Made by a program: the position numbers and the translations under genes | The notes under the pieces: generated by a model | Databases searched by the model: none | The model's input: only the letters and a program-made list of their open reading frames with translations | What the model was told of the DNA's origin: nothing | Shown: positions 18,126 through 26,944 of the stretch, in pieces | Position numbering within the stretch: the first letter of the stretch is position 1 | Layout of the letters: each line of letters opens with the position of its first letter | DNA from: Pseudomonas maioricensis | Lineage (GTDB): Bacteria > Pseudomonadota > Gammaproteobacteria > Pseudomonadales > Pseudomonadaceae | Assembly (NCBI RefSeq): GCF_022790535.1 | Contig: NZ_LOHG01000005.1 | Location: forward strand, 62,001 to 126,000 | DNA: 64,000 nucleotides | Direction: 5' to 3'

Positions 18126-18656
18126 GCGACACTCCGCGCAACACATGCCCCGATCTTCCCGCCCCTGCCCTTTCTAGCCACGTTTAGTTTTGTGGACTCC
18201 AGTCGTGTTATCCGAGACTCCCCCACTCTCAAATTCAGACGTGTCCGACCTGAAAAACACTGCAGTCCTACGTGTTTTGTCACGATTTCCATGAATATTT
18301 TCAGAAGTCTCCAGCGTATCTCTGGAGTTACGCCTACGCTGATATTCGATCAGGGATGAACCGTGGTGGCCTGCAAAGTGCTGCGTGAAAACACTTCCAG
18401 TGAGGTACGTGCTTCACGCTCTGCAAAGAAAGGTGTCCGTCTGTGCAGCTAAATACGGGCTTTTGCCAACAAAAACAGGCAGAATTGGCGCGCTCATCGG
18501 GTCGGCAACCGCTCTTGATGACAGAAAAATGTACCGAGGGAATTAAATTCACACCTGTAACGTCATATTGATGGACGCATTTGGATGTACTCGGCAACTA
18601 TTACCACGCAAAGGCAAACGCCAGCCTCCTGCTGAGAGGCCATCAAGGAAACGATT
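18126..18656. other. Long leader/intergenic region upstream of the csrA paralogue
   Basis: About 530 bases without a convincing gene. It includes a hairpin AAAACAC / GTGTTTT near 18256-18280, and CAGGGATG at 18351-18358, a good match to the CsrA/RsmA RNA site CANGGAYG. It ends with CAAGGA at 18644-18649, which is both the ribosome site and a possible CsrA site. This is consistent with autoregulation. Confidence 0.5.
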
Positions 18657-18845
18657 ATGTTGATACTCACCCGCAAAGTAGGCGAAAGCATAAACATTGG
18701 TGACGAGATTACCGTCACGATTTTGGGCGTTCAGGGCCTTCAGGTACGCCTGGGCATCAACGCACCAAAAAATGTTTCTGTGCACCGCGAAGAAATCTAC
18801 AAACGCATTCAGGCAGAACTCGCTCCAAATCAAGACCCACAATGA
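18657..18845 (+). CDS. csrA: CsrA/RsmA-family translational regulator, RsmE-like paralogue
   Basis: This 62-residue protein has the full CsrA fold: [32 protein letters not shown] and [11 protein letters not shown], including the RNA-contacting Leu4 and Arg44-type positions. Its dimer binds GGA motifs in mRNA leaders and is titrated by Rsm sRNAs. [13 protein letters not shown] resembles RsmE more than the canonical RsmA (ETLMVGDEVTVTV). The gene is not next to lysC, where rsmA lies. It is therefore probably one of several csrA copies. The transcript ends at a strong UUCG-loop terminator. Confidence 0.93.
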   Translation: MLILTRKVGESINIGDEITVTILGVQGLQVRLGINAPKNVSVHREEIYKRIQAELAPNQDPQ

Positions 18846-18903
18846 TCTGATCGTTTCCTCCCCCGTATTCAAACCGGGCTGCCTGCTGTCAGGCAACCCG
18901 GCC

Positions 18904-18928
18904 ACGGCGTCTTCGGACGCCGTTTTTT
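18904..18928 (+). terminator. csrA terminator with TTCG loop
   Basis: ACGGCGTC (18904-18911) pairs with GACGCCGT (18916-18923) across a TTCG tetraloop, followed by TTTTT (six T in all, counting the last stem base). It lies 59 bases after the csrA stop. Confidence 0.93.
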
Positions 18929-19130
18929 ATGCCTCGTTTTTATTCTGCCTGCCAGGTGAGCGCAGTTCAGGCATGGCGATTGGCCGCTGGAGACCGCCTG
19001 TCAGTCACCTAGAACTCTTGCAAAAAATCCCCACTCCACCTCATTGAACGCAGGATCGATGCGAAGCCCGTAGTCAGTTGTGAGCCCAGCACGCTCTTCA
19101 TTTTTATGAACAGCAAAAGCGGTGACAACA

Positions 19131-19874
19131 ATGGACACAACGTCACAAACCCCGGCCAGCAACGCTGACCAAAACAACGACACGCCGCAGGATCACCTGC
19201 ACCAACTGCAAGACGACGCCGTCGCAGCCATTGCCAGCGCCAGACAGCAGGGCTCGGCGCACTTCGAACAGTATCGCGACACTGCCGTCGATCAGATTGA
19301 AAACCTTGCGAACACCGCTCAGTCGGCCGCCGAGCAGATGCAGGACGGTGACACGCTGGGGCTTTCACATTACGTCACTGACCTTGCCCAGAACATGACG
19401 ACCCTGGCAGGCAGCCTGCGTGGCAAGAGCATTGATGAGCTGCTGCAGCAGGCAGGCAAACTGGCGCGGGATAATCCAGCCCTGTTCGTCACTGGCAGCG
19501 TGGCGCTGGGCTTTGGTTTGTCGCGGTTTCTCAAGGCGTCCAGCGCCGATCAGAGCCCCGACGACAATGCCCCTCCGGCCCCGGCCAGTCGTCAGCCCGC
19601 AAGCACGGGACCCGTCAGGCCCGATGATGAACTGGGAAGCAATTACCAGACGGAGTCGAGCCCGGTGGTAGCAGCGGATCACGTGCCTCCCGTCAGCCAC
19701 CCACACATGGGCGACGTTTACCACAGTGGCAGGCCCGGTGTGGTAGACCGCAGCTCAACGCCGGATGCAGCGTCAAGTACACCGAAGCCTCGCGAGCCGG
19801 GTAATCATCTGTCTGATGAGGGCCTGCCCGGAGAGACCCAGCGCAAAGATGATCTTTCCAGAGGAGACGTGTAA
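19131..19874 (+). CDS. Membrane-associated stress protein, first gene of a YqjD/YqjE-like operon
   Basis: A 247-residue protein. The N-terminal half is amphipathic helix (LHQLQDDAVAAIASARQQGS). A DUF883-like segment with a short hydrophobic stretch follows near the middle (NPALFVTGSVALGFGLSRFLKAS). The C-terminal 100 residues are Pro- and Asp-rich and probably disordered. The ATG at 19131 is preferred over a GTG three codons upstream. It ends next to the holin-like gene. E. coli YqjD and ElaB have the same helix-plus-hydrophobic-tail plan and bind ribosomes in stationary phase. Function here is inferred only by analogy. Confidence 0.7.
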   Translation: MDTTSQTPASNADQNNDTPQDHLHQLQDDAVAAIASARQQGSAHFEQYRDTAVDQIENLANTAQSAAEQMQDGDTLGLSHYVTDLAQNMTTLAGSLRGKSIDELLQQAGKLARDNPALFVTGSVALGFGLSRFLKASSADQSPDDNAPPAPASRQPASTGPVRPDDELGSNYQTESSPVVAADHVPPVSHPHMGDVYHSGRPGVVDRSSTPDAASSTPKPREPGNHLSDEGLPGETQRKDDLSRGDV

Positions 19875-20282
19875 ATGAGCACTACTCCCAATACGCCACC
19901 CGAAGGCGATACTTCGGCACTGGACCTGATCCGCCAGTTGGCGCATGAAGTGCCCGCCCTGCTCAGCAAAGAACTCGCGCTGGCCAAAGCCGAAGTCCGA
20001 GAGTCTGTCCAAGCCGCCAAAGCAGGTGTTGCGGCCGTTGGCGGCGGAGCGGTGGTCATGTTTGCGGGCCTGGTGATCGTGCTACTCGCTGCCGTTTATG
20101 CGTTGGCCAATATCATGCAGCCGTGGCTTGCCGCACTCATCGTCGGCGTGGTCGCCATGGTCATCGGCTTCATCATGATCCAGTCAGGCAAAAAGCAGTT
20201 CGACGCATCCAACATGACCCCGGAACGCACCGTCAGCTCCCTGCAAAAGGACAAGGACGCCATCCAGAGGAAAGTATCATGA
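19875..20282 (+). CDS. Phage-holin-family (DUF1469, YqjE-like) membrane protein
   Basis: This 135-residue protein has an amphipathic N-terminus (LIRQLAHEVPALLSKELALAKAEV) and two closely spaced membrane helices (AAVGGGAVVMFAGLVIVLLAA and the segment around WLAALIVGVVAMVIGFIMI). This is the pattern of the holin-X / DUF1469 family that E. coli YqjE belongs to. The ATG follows the previous stop directly (GGAGACGTGTAAATG), so the two are co-translated. The next gene overlaps its stop by ATGA. No lysis genes or phage genes lie nearby, so a lytic role is unlikely. Confidence 0.82.
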   Translation: MSTTPNTPPEGDTSALDLIRQLAHEVPALLSKELALAKAEVRESVQAAKAGVAAVGGGAVVMFAGLVIVLLAAVYALANIMQPWLAALIVGVVAMVIGFIMIQSGKKQFDASNMTPERTVSSLQKDKDAIQRKVS

Positions 20283-21124
20283 GCATCGACAGCACATTTG
20301 AAACGCCTGAAAGCTTTGATAACGACTCACGTAAAAGCCCGGAAACCCTTGAGCGGGAAATCGACGCGCAACGCTCCAGCATTGGCAATATCGTCGACGC
20401 GCTTGAAGGAAAATTCTCCCCAGGGCAATTACTTGATCAGGCCTTGAGCTATGGCAAGGGTACCGGCGGTGAGTTTTTCAGCAATCTGGGCAACACGGTC
20501 AAGACCAACCCTTTACCCACAGTGCTGACGTCGGTTGGACTGTTATGGCTGATGATGGGACAGAACCGCAGCCCTTCTGTCTCTTCAGGATCATCAGGGC
20601 TTGATCACTTGGGCAACCGCATCAGCACAATGGCGCACAGCGTGACGGACACGTTTGACAGTGCCAAATCGAGGATCGAGGAAACCGCGCAGCGCATGAA
20701 AGAAAAAGCCGGTCAGCTTTCCGAGGGGGTCGGCGAAAAACTCTCGTCCACTGGCGATAGCTTGAACAGAAGCAGTCATGACGCCCGTGACGTGTTGCAT
20801 GAGCAAACGCGAAACGTGCAGTCGGGTCTCGATTACATGCTGCGCGAGCAACCTTTGGCCCTGGCGGCGATCGGGATTGCACTGGGCGCGGCACTGGGTG
20901 CGGTACTACCGTCAACCCAGCGTGAAAACCAGATGATGGGACAGGCCAGTGATTCGCTGACCGAGAAGGTAAAACAGACCGCAAGCGAGGGGTATGAAAA
21001 GGTCGCGCAGGAAGCGAAGGCTGCTGTTGGAGAAGTGAAATCGGCGGTGCAGCCTCCACCGGGTGCAGGTCCGAGCAACAGCCCTGCTCAACCGGGTGTA
21101 GATATGTCCTCAGGCCTCGGTTAG
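20279..21124 (+). CDS. DUF3618 / YqjD-like membrane protein
   Basis: A 281-residue protein that begins with a DUF3618-type segment, SPETLEREIDAQRSSIGNIV, then GKFSPGQLLDQAL. A hydrophobic stretch follows (PLPTVLTSVGLLWLMMG), then a long amphipathic helix. A DUF883-like tail has a second hydrophobic segment (YMLREQPLALAAIGIALGAALGAVL). The tail ends in a Lys/Glu/Ala-rich helix. The ATG at 20279 overlaps the preceding TGA. It is the last gene of a three-gene operon that resembles yqjC-D-E, probably stress-induced inner-membrane structural proteins. Confidence 0.78.
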   Translation: MSIDSTFETPESFDNDSRKSPETLEREIDAQRSSIGNIVDALEGKFSPGQLLDQALSYGKGTGGEFFSNLGNTVKTNPLPTVLTSVGLLWLMMGQNRSPSVSSGSSGLDHLGNRISTMAHSVTDTFDSAKSRIEETAQRMKEKAGQLSEGVGEKLSSTGDSLNRSSHDARDVLHEQTRNVQSGLDYMLREQPLALAAIGIALGAALGAVLPSTQRENQMMGQASDSLTEKVKQTASEGYEKVAQEAKAAVGEVKSAVQPPPGAGPSNSPAQPGVDMSSGLG

Positions 21125-21520
21125 GCAGATGAACGTCGGCCGGCAAGAAACTTGATAACTATTGGAGCCAGGAGCTTTTATCTTGCCAAGATAGTGGGCA
21201 CACCGCCGAATCAAGCGTCGGAAGGCTGAGTGGAGGTGCCGTGGTGTGGGTTGCTCGGCATGGATGCCGAGCGAGCGCTCTTGGGCCATGGATGGCCCGT
21301 CGGCGCATGCCTACACCACGGTAATGGAAGGCGGAACCCCCGCAGGGCGGGGGCTGACGTCGCGATAAATGGTTCCCCCCCTTTGCCAAAACAAAGGGGG
21401 TCGACCGCCAGGGCGAAACCAGGCTAAATCGCGCCTCGATACAGGCAACATCACCCACCATTCGAAGCACCGGTTGATTTGCCCTCAAAGTGATTTGCCC
21501 TCAAAGGACAAAACTCTGGC
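21125..21520. other. Gene-free gap after the YqjD-like operon
   Basis: About 400 bases holding the multi-hairpin element at 21239-21400. A short direct repeat GATTTGCCCTCAAAG (two copies, 17 bases apart) follows at about 21477-21508. Open frames exist on both strands but they run through the stems and look non-coding. Confidence 0.6.
21239..21400. repeat. Multi-hairpin structured element
   Basis: Five nested or consecutive stems are visible. An outer stem CCGTGGTGT (21239-21247) / ACACCACGG (21313-21321) encloses CTCGGCATG/GATGCCGAG-type hairpins at 21254-21271 and 21283-21298. Then CCCCCGC/GCGGGGG follows at 21337-21353 and CCCCCTTTG/CAAAGGGGG at 21377-21400. The translation of either strand has no family match that I recognise. 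I believe similar blocks recur in Pseudomonas genomes, which would make it a dispersed structured repeat. Confidence 0.7.
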
Positions 21521-21757
21521 CTACTCCGGAGATTCGATGCGCTGCACAATCTTGTCCTTGATCAGAAGCCGCTTCTCCTTGAGTTTCTTCAAGTCATCGT
21601 CATTGATACCGGAACCGGACTCGGCCGTAAGCACCTCGCTATCAATCTGACCGTAGTCGCTCAGCAACTGAGTGAGCTTCTTGTCTTTGCTGCTGCGCTC
21701 CGTGACCTGCTCACGAGTGAGTTTGAGATCCGCGTATAAATCGTGCTTGACCGGCAT
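21521..21757 (-). CDS. YdcH/DUF465-family small protein
   Basis: This 78-residue, highly charged helical protein has the DUF465 layout of two antiparallel helices (DLYADLKLTREQV, then DDLKKLKEKRLLIKDKIVQRI). The start at 21757 has GAGG 8 bases upstream and is preferred over an ATG 21 bases upstream. DUF465 proteins such as YdcH are common in proteobacteria and have no settled function. It lies 81 bases upstream of the stop of the minus-strand panE-like gene that is transcribed toward it. Confidence 0.8.
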   Translation of the reverse strand: MPVKHDLYADLKLTREQVTERSSKDKKLTQLLSDYGQIDSEVLTAESGSGINDDDLKKLKEKRLLIKDKIVQRIESPE

Positions 21758-21838
21758 GGCATACCTCTTTGACGGCAATGACTCGTAGAATTATGAAGCC
21801 AGGCATTAGCGAAGGTTCGCAGTTTTTTATTTTGGCCA

Positions 21839-22774
21839 TCATGATTGCTCACGCAAACGACGTGCCTCGTACGCTTTTAAATTCGTATAGACAAAGCCCA
21901 GTACCGACAACTGCGCCATCGGCTCCTCAGAATCGCGACGGACTACCAGCTCACCCAGCACTTGCTCAACTTCAATCGGCATGCTGCGCTCCATGTCGCG
22001 CAGCATGGAAGCACTCAACGGTGACCCCGCAGTTGTCAGCATCGCCAGATAACGCTGACGAATCGCCTCTTGCACCGGATACCCCTGAGCACTCGCAATG
22101 GCGCAACATTCAGCGAACAACTTCAGCACCAGTGGCAAACCCTGTGCGTCCAGCACGTCTCCAAGGCTGGCACGCATCGACGCCGTGATCCCGGCGAGGG
22201 TTGCGATAAAGCACCACTTATCCCACATGTCCTGAGCAATATGCTGACTGAGGCTGGCCTCAAATCCGGCATCGGCAAGGGCTTCTGCCACTCGCAGAAT
22301 ACGTGCAGTAGACTCGCCATTCAGTTCGCCGAACGACAGCTGATGCTTGTCGTTAAGGTGCAAAATGGCACCCGATGCATCACGATCCACAGAAATAAGA
22401 CACTGGCCACCCAGCACATTGGCCGCATCGAAACGCTCGGCGAGGCGAGTCAGATGCGCCATACCGTTAAGCAACGGCAGTATCAACGTCTCGGGCCCTA
22501 CCGCTGCCGCAAAATCCTCCATGGCGTCATCGAGGTTGTATGCCTTACAGCTCAGCACAATCAGATCGTATGGGCCGTAAAGCATAGGGGCCAGCACGCA
22601 AGGCGGTGACGGGTAGACAACATTGCCCTGTGGGCTGCGGATGACCAGGCCATCGCGCTGTAACTCATCCGCCCGGGCCGCGCGCACCAGGAAGTTGACA
22701 TCGCGTCCCGCCTCCAGCAAACGTCCGCCAAAATAGCCGCCAATTGCCCCGGCTCCCACGATCAGGATACGCAT
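21839..22774 (-). CDS. panE: Ketopantoate reductase family (ApbA/PanE) oxidoreductase
   Basis: The 311-residue NADPH-dependent reductase has an N-terminal Rossmann fold (MRILIVGAGAIGGYFGGRLLEAG). The family segment IVLSCKAYNLDDAM follows, then a central catalytic region with LNGMAHL. The C-terminal helical domain contains DMWDKWCFIATLAG and SMLRDMERSMPIEVEQVLG, the usual substrate-binding signature. The ATG at 22774 has AGGAGG 10 bases upstream. PanE reduces 2-dehydropantoate to pantoate in CoA synthesis. Pseudomonas has several paralogues, so the exact substrate is not certain. Confidence 0.82.
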   Translation of the reverse strand: MRILIVGAGAIGGYFGGRLLEAGRDVNFLVRAARADELQRDGLVIRSPQGNVVYPSPPCVLAPMLYGPYDLIVLSCKAYNLDDAMEDFAAAVGPETLILPLLNGMAHLTRLAERFDAANVLGGQCLISVDRDASGAILHLNDKHQLSFGELNGESTARILRVAEALADAGFEASLSQHIAQDMWDKWCFIATLAGITASMRASLGDVLDAQGLPLVLKLFAECCAIASAQGYPVQEAIRQRYLAMLTTAGSPLSASMLRDMERSMPIEVEQVLGELVVRRDSEEPMAQLSVLGFVYTNLKAYEARRLREQS

Positions 22775-22945
22775 TGATATCAACCTCCTGTGATGCAATT
22801 GCACGCTTGCAAAACTGCACGCGTCAGTGGGTTCACAGCACCAGAAACACTCAGCGTAGAAGATGTTACAGCGAGTCTCAATGCGAGTTGCACGCAGCAC
22901 AACGTAGACACGGGTTGCATTGACGATAGCTAATCGTCATCATTT

Positions 22946-22964
22946 GATAATAATTGTCATTAGC
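22946..22964. promoter_or_regulatory. Fur box upstream of the ECF sigma factor gene
   Basis: GATAATAATTGTCATTAGC matches the 19-bp consensus GATAATGATAATCATTATC at 15 of 19 positions. It ends 10 bases before the sigma-factor ATG, so iron-loaded Fur would block transcription or early elongation. This is the expected control for a siderophore signalling operon. Confidence 0.85.
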
Positions 22965-22974
22965 ACCTTTACCC

Positions 22975-23505
22975 ATGACTCTCCCTTCTCCCGACGCCCA
23001 GCAACTGACGATGCGTAATCGTGTCCTGCGCCAATTGTTCGGTGAACATCACAGCTGGTTACTGTCCCGCCTTCGCGCGCGACTGGGCTGCCGTCATGAT
23101 GCAGACGACATGGCGGCGGAGACTTTCGCTCAAGTCGTGGCGCTGCCCGACCCATCCGGTATCAACGAACCCCGTGCATTGCTGACAACCATCGCCAAAC
23201 GGCTGGTGTTCGCCAGTTGGCGTCGCCGGGATCTGGAACGTGCCTATCTGGAAAGCCTGGCCAGGCAACCGTTTGCCTATGAGCCCTCTGCAGAAGAACA
23301 GGCTCAGGCGCTGGAGGCACTCAGTGCACTGGATCAGATTCTGGACGGGCTGTCGCCGATCGGGCGAAGTGCTTTTCTGTACAGCCAGCTCAACAACCTG
23401 ACCTATGCCCAAATTGGCCAGCGTCTGGGCATTTCTGCACCTCGGGTTCACCAGTACATCGTTAAAGCGCTGGGCCTGTGCTATCTCGCAATGGAAAGCC
23501 GATGA
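22975..23505 (+). CDS. fecI: ECF RNA polymerase sigma factor, FecI type
   Basis: A 176-residue extracytoplasmic-function sigma factor with region 2 (LRARLGCRHDADDMAAETFAQV) and region 4 (GLSPIGRSAFLYSQLNNLTYAQIGQRLGISAPRVHQYIV). It is co-transcribed with a FecR-type anti-sigma factor and followed by a TonB receptor with a signalling domain. This is the cell-surface signalling arrangement. The ATG at 22975 follows the Fur box directly. It should direct polymerase to the receptor promoter when the cognate siderophore is bound outside. Confidence 0.93.
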   Translation: MTLPSPDAQQLTMRNRVLRQLFGEHHSWLLSRLRARLGCRHDADDMAAETFAQVVALPDPSGINEPRALLTTIAKRLVFASWRRRDLERAYLESLARQPFAYEPSAEEQAQALEALSALDQILDGLSPIGRSAFLYSQLNNLTYAQIGQRLGISAPRVHQYIVKALGLCYLAMESR

Positions 23506-24440
23506 GCAGCAGCGCTTTGCCCCCCGAAGTCAAACAGGCCATTGAATGGGCTGCACTGCAACGCTCCGGGCATATGAGCGAGGCTGACCAGCAACATTTT
23601 CAGCAATGGTTACTGCACAGCGATGAAAACCGTCAAGCCTGGCACAAGCTGGAGCAGCGACTGGGGACTCTATTCAGCGATCTGCCTGACGTATCGCATC
23701 AGGTACTGAGCAACGCAGGCACGAGTCGCCGTCACCTGCTGCGGGGAGCACTGGGCGTGGCGGGCATCGGACTGGGCGCCTGGTGGCTGCAGCGGGCCGG
23801 ACTGCTTCCGGGGATGGGCAATGATCTGCAAAGCGGTTTCGCTCAGCGCCGCCCATTCGTACTGGAGGATGGCAGCCGGGTTGTGCTCAACGCACAGAGC
23901 CGTGTCGATCTGGCACTGAGTGCTCGCGAGCGCAGGTTGATCCTTCGTGAAGGCGCTTTAAGCATTCAGGTGGCAACAGACCCGTCCCGCCCGTTGATTG
24001 TGCAGACAGCCTTCGGGGAAATCCGGGCATTGGGCACACGCTTCAGCGTCACGCAGCGCGAACAGAACGTTCACGTATGGGTTCAGGAATCCCGCGTGCT
24101 GCTCACAGCACCTGGAGGTGCTCGTCTGGAACTTGCCGCCGCTCAGGGCGCATTGCTTGACCATTCAGGCGTGCGGCAGCTTGACCCGCGTCAGGCTGGC
24201 GAAGGGGTTTGGGAAGATGGTCTGCTGGAAGTTCATGATCAGCCGCTTGGCGAAATAATCGAAGCATTGCGCCCTTACCGACGGGGCGTCTTGCGCATCA
24301 GCAACGACGCTGCGGCCTTACGGGTCAGCGGCGTCTTCCCGCTGGACAATAGCGATCAGGCGTTGCGTTCACTGCAAGAGGTCCTGCCCATCAAGGTCGA
24401 GCAGCATTTCAACTGGTGGACACAGTTGAGCCTGCGTTAA
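23502..24440 (+). CDS. fecR: FecR-family anti-sigma factor / sigma regulator
   Basis: This 312-residue protein has an N-terminal DUF4880 cytoplasmic anti-sigma segment (EVKQAIEWAALQRSG, then WLLHSDENRQAWHKLEQ). One membrane helix follows near residue 85 (RGALGVAGIGLGAWWL). The periplasmic FecR domain contains RRPFVLEDGSRVVLNAQSRV and TAFGEIRALGTRFSV. The C-terminal STN-like part (GVLRISNDAAALRVSGVFPL) contacts the receptor. The ATG overlaps the sigma-factor stop (ATGA), so the two are translationally coupled. Confidence 0.93.
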   Translation: MSSSALPPEVKQAIEWAALQRSGHMSEADQQHFQQWLLHSDENRQAWHKLEQRLGTLFSDLPDVSHQVLSNAGTSRRHLLRGALGVAGIGLGAWWLQRAGLLPGMGNDLQSGFAQRRPFVLEDGSRVVLNAQSRVDLALSARERRLILREGALSIQVATDPSRPLIVQTAFGEIRALGTRFSVTQREQNVHVWVQESRVLLTAPGGARLELAAAQGALLDHSGVRQLDPRQAGEGVWEDGLLEVHDQPLGEIIEALRPYRRGVLRISNDAAALRVSGVFPLDNSDQALRSLQEVLPIKVEQHFNWWTQLSLR

Positions 24441-24522
24441 AAATATTTTAGCCGCCCCTTAATATCGACCCCGCTCGCGTCACATAGCTGACATCGACTA
24501 TCCCAGAGGGGAAATTGCTGTC

Positions 24523-26925
24523 ATGCACCGCCCACTTCGCCTGACCCTGACGCCGTTGACGCTAGCCCTGAGCCTGACTGCCTTGCACAGCATGGCCGAG
24601 CCCGCACAAAGCCCGGCGGCACAACAGCAACTTATCGACTTCGCCCTGCCGGCCGGTCCTCTTGATGCAAGCTTGACCGCCATCGCCCGACAGAGTGGCC
24701 GTGGCATCGCGTTCAATGCGCAACTGACCCGCGACCTGCGCGCACCCGCGTTCAATGGCCGATACAGCACCGAGCAAGCATTAAGTCAGGTCCTGCAAGG
24801 CTTGCCCTTGCGACTGCACACCACCGCGAGCGGGACTTTCAGCATCGAGCCGGTTGTGGCCAGTCAGGCAGTAGAGCTGGAAGACATCAACGTCAATGGC
24901 CAGGGCTATGGCCAGGATGCGTGGGGCCCGGCCCATAGCAAAGTGGCGACCAACAGCGCCACCATGAGCAAGACTGATACGCCGTTGCGGGAAACACCTC
25001 AATCCATCTCGGTCATCACTCGCGAAGAGCTGACATCACGCCAGCACGACAGTCTGGCCGATGTCCTCAACTACACCGCCGGGCTGGTCAGTCAGCCAAA
25101 TGGTTACAGCCGGGTTGCCGACGACTATCGGCTGCGGGGCTTCGATATTGGCCCGCGCACCGGCAGCGTGTTGCGCGACGGGATGAAGATGCAGAGCACC
25201 CAGTTTGAGGGTGGGCAGGAACCTTATGGTCTCGAACGTGTAGAGGTTCTCAAGGGCGCGTCTTCCGTACTCTATGGCCAGCTCGCGCCTGGCGGGATAG
25301 TCAATACCACCAGCAAACGACCGACGCTGGAGCCCTTGCACGAAATCAACGTCGAATATGGCAACAACAACCGTAAACAGATTTCCACCGACCATAGCGG
25401 CCAACTCGATACTGAAGGTCGCTTCAGCTATCGCCTGACAGGCCTGTGGCGTGACAGCGGTACGCAGTTCGACGAAATTGATGACGACAAGCAATACATC
25501 GCTCCGGCCCTGACCTGGCAAATCGACGACGACACTCGCCTGACGCTGCTCGCCACCCACCAGCGGACACAGACAACCCTGACGCCGCCCATCCAGTACA
25601 ACCTGACCACCTTCAGCGCTACGCCGGGCTACAAAGTGCCTTACGATCTGTTCCCGGGCGAGCCCGGATACGACGACTACGATGGCACGCTGCAAACCTT
25701 CGGGTATCTGTTCGAGCGCCACCTGGGCGACGACGTGCAGTTGCGCCATGCCTTGCGCTATTACGAATCCCGCGCCGACTACGACTACATCACCCTGAAC
25801 AGTAGCCGTATCACCGGACCGAATCTCTCCAGCCTGTCACGCACCTATAATTCTCGCGAAGATGTATCCACCGGCTGGACCAGTGACACCAGCGTGCAAT
25901 GGAATATCGACAGTGGTCGTTGGCAGCACACGCTGCTGGGTGGCGTGGACCTTTACCGCAAGACCTATGACAGCCATCGCTTCAGCGGCAATGCACCGGC
26001 ATTGAACCTGGCCAACCCGGTTTACGGCAATTTGCCGCAAGTCAACACCGCCACCGATCGCGGCTCGGATCTGCACAGCGAGCAGTTCGGGGTCTACCTG
26101 CAGGAGCAGGTCAAGTTTGACGAGCATTGGGTCGGGCTGTTCGGGCTACGCCAGGATTGGGCCGAAAACAACACACTGAACTACAGCAATCAGTCCCGGG
26201 CCAAGGTTCGCGACAACAAGACGACCGGCCGTATTGGCTTCGTTTACCTGGCCGACAACGGTCTGGCGCCCTATATAAGCTACAGCCAGTCCTTCCTGCC
26301 CTCGGCCGGAACCGATAGCGAAGGCAAGGCATTCTTGCCCACCGAAGGCGAGCAGTACGAAATCGGCATCCGCTACCAGCCTCCGGGTCGCGAAATCATG
26401 ATCAGCGCCGCTGTTTATCAGTTGACGCAAAAAAACGTCATCACCTCCATCCCCGGCTCGGACTTCGATGAGCAAACCGGCAAGGAGCGCAGTAAAGGCT
26501 TCGAGCTTGAAGCCAAGGCACAACTGACACCGATGCTGGCCCTGAACGCGTCTTATGCTTACACCGACGCCCATATCATTGCCGACAACGATCAGAGCCT
26601 GGAGGGCTCACGTATTGAAGGGACGCCTTATCACAGCGCAGCACTCTGGCTCGATTACCGCCTCGCCGCACTCGGTCTGCCCAAGGTGACCGTCGGCTCT
26701 GGCACCCGCTACAACGGCACCACACACACCACGCCCAGCATCAGCGACCGCAAGATTCCGGCTTACACATTGTTTGATGCCAGAGTCAGCTACGAAGTGG
26801 ACGCCAACTGGCAAGTCAGCGTAAGAGCGCAGAACCTCAGCAATGAGCGCTACATCTACTGCGCGAACTCCTGCCGCTACGGTGACGAACGTAGCGTGGT
26901 CAGTTCAGTGAGTTACAAATGGTAG
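24523..26925 (+). CDS. TonB-dependent siderophore receptor with N-terminal signalling domain
   Basis: The 800-residue outer-membrane receptor has a signal peptide (about residues 1-25) and an STN domain at about 35-105 (DFALPAGPLDASLTAIARQS to the TTASGTFSIEP segment). The TonB box region is near VELEDINVNG. The plug follows (SVITREELTSRQHDSLADVL, RVEVLKGASSVLYGQLAPGG), then a 22-strand barrel ending in an aromatic residue (SSVSYKW). The STN domain and the upstream fecI-fecR pair show it is a transducer that signals ferrisiderophore binding. A Cys pair near the end (YCANSCRYG) recalls the hydroxamate receptors FoxA, FiuA and FhuA, so a ferrioxamine or ferrichrome ligand is plausible but unproven. 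Confidence 0.92.
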   Translation: MHRPLRLTLTPLTLALSLTALHSMAEPAQSPAAQQQLIDFALPAGPLDASLTAIARQSGRGIAFNAQLTRDLRAPAFNGRYSTEQALSQVLQGLPLRLHTTASGTFSIEPVVASQAVELEDINVNGQGYGQDAWGPAHSKVATNSATMSKTDTPLRETPQSISVITREELTSRQHDSLADVLNYTAGLVSQPNGYSRVADDYRLRGFDIGPRTGSVLRDGMKMQSTQFEGGQEPYGLERVEVLKGASSVLYGQLAPGGIVNTTSKRPTLEPLHEINVEYGNNNRKQISTDHSGQLDTEGRFSYRLTGLWRDSGTQFDEIDDDKQYIAPALTWQIDDDTRLTLLATHQRTQTTLTPPIQYNLTTFSATPGYKVPYDLFPGEPGYDDYDGTLQTFGYLFERHLGDDVQLRHALRYYESRADYDYITLNSSRITGPNLSSLSRTYNSREDVSTGWTSDTSVQWNIDSGRWQHTLLGGVDLYRKTYDSHRFSGNAPALNLANPVYGNLPQVNTATDRGSDLHSEQFGVYLQEQVKFDEHWVGLFGLRQDWAENNTLNYSNQSRAKVRDNKTTGRIGFVYLADNGLAPYISYSQSFLPSAGTDSEGKAFLPTEGEQYEIGIRYQPPGREIMISAAVYQLTQKNVITSIPGSDFDEQTGKERSKGFELEAKAQLTPMLALNASYAYTDAHIIADNDQSLEGSRIEGTPYHSAALWLDYRLAALGLPKVTVGSGTRYNGTTHTTPSISDRKIPAYTLFDARVSYEVDANWQVSVRAQNLSNERYIYCANSCRYGDERSVVSSVSYKW

Positions 26926-26944
26926 ATTTTTGCCGATGGCACTG

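Noticed and set aside
19875..20282. Holin-family protein as part of a lysis or phage tail module
   Set aside because: There is no endolysin, spanin, tail or phage gene around it, and the operon fits the YqjD/YqjE type instead.
21800..21835. Small hairpin GCGAA/TTCGC followed by a T run, on the plus strand
   Set aside because: The stem is only 5 bp and no plus-strand gene precedes it. It could be chance; not called as a terminator.
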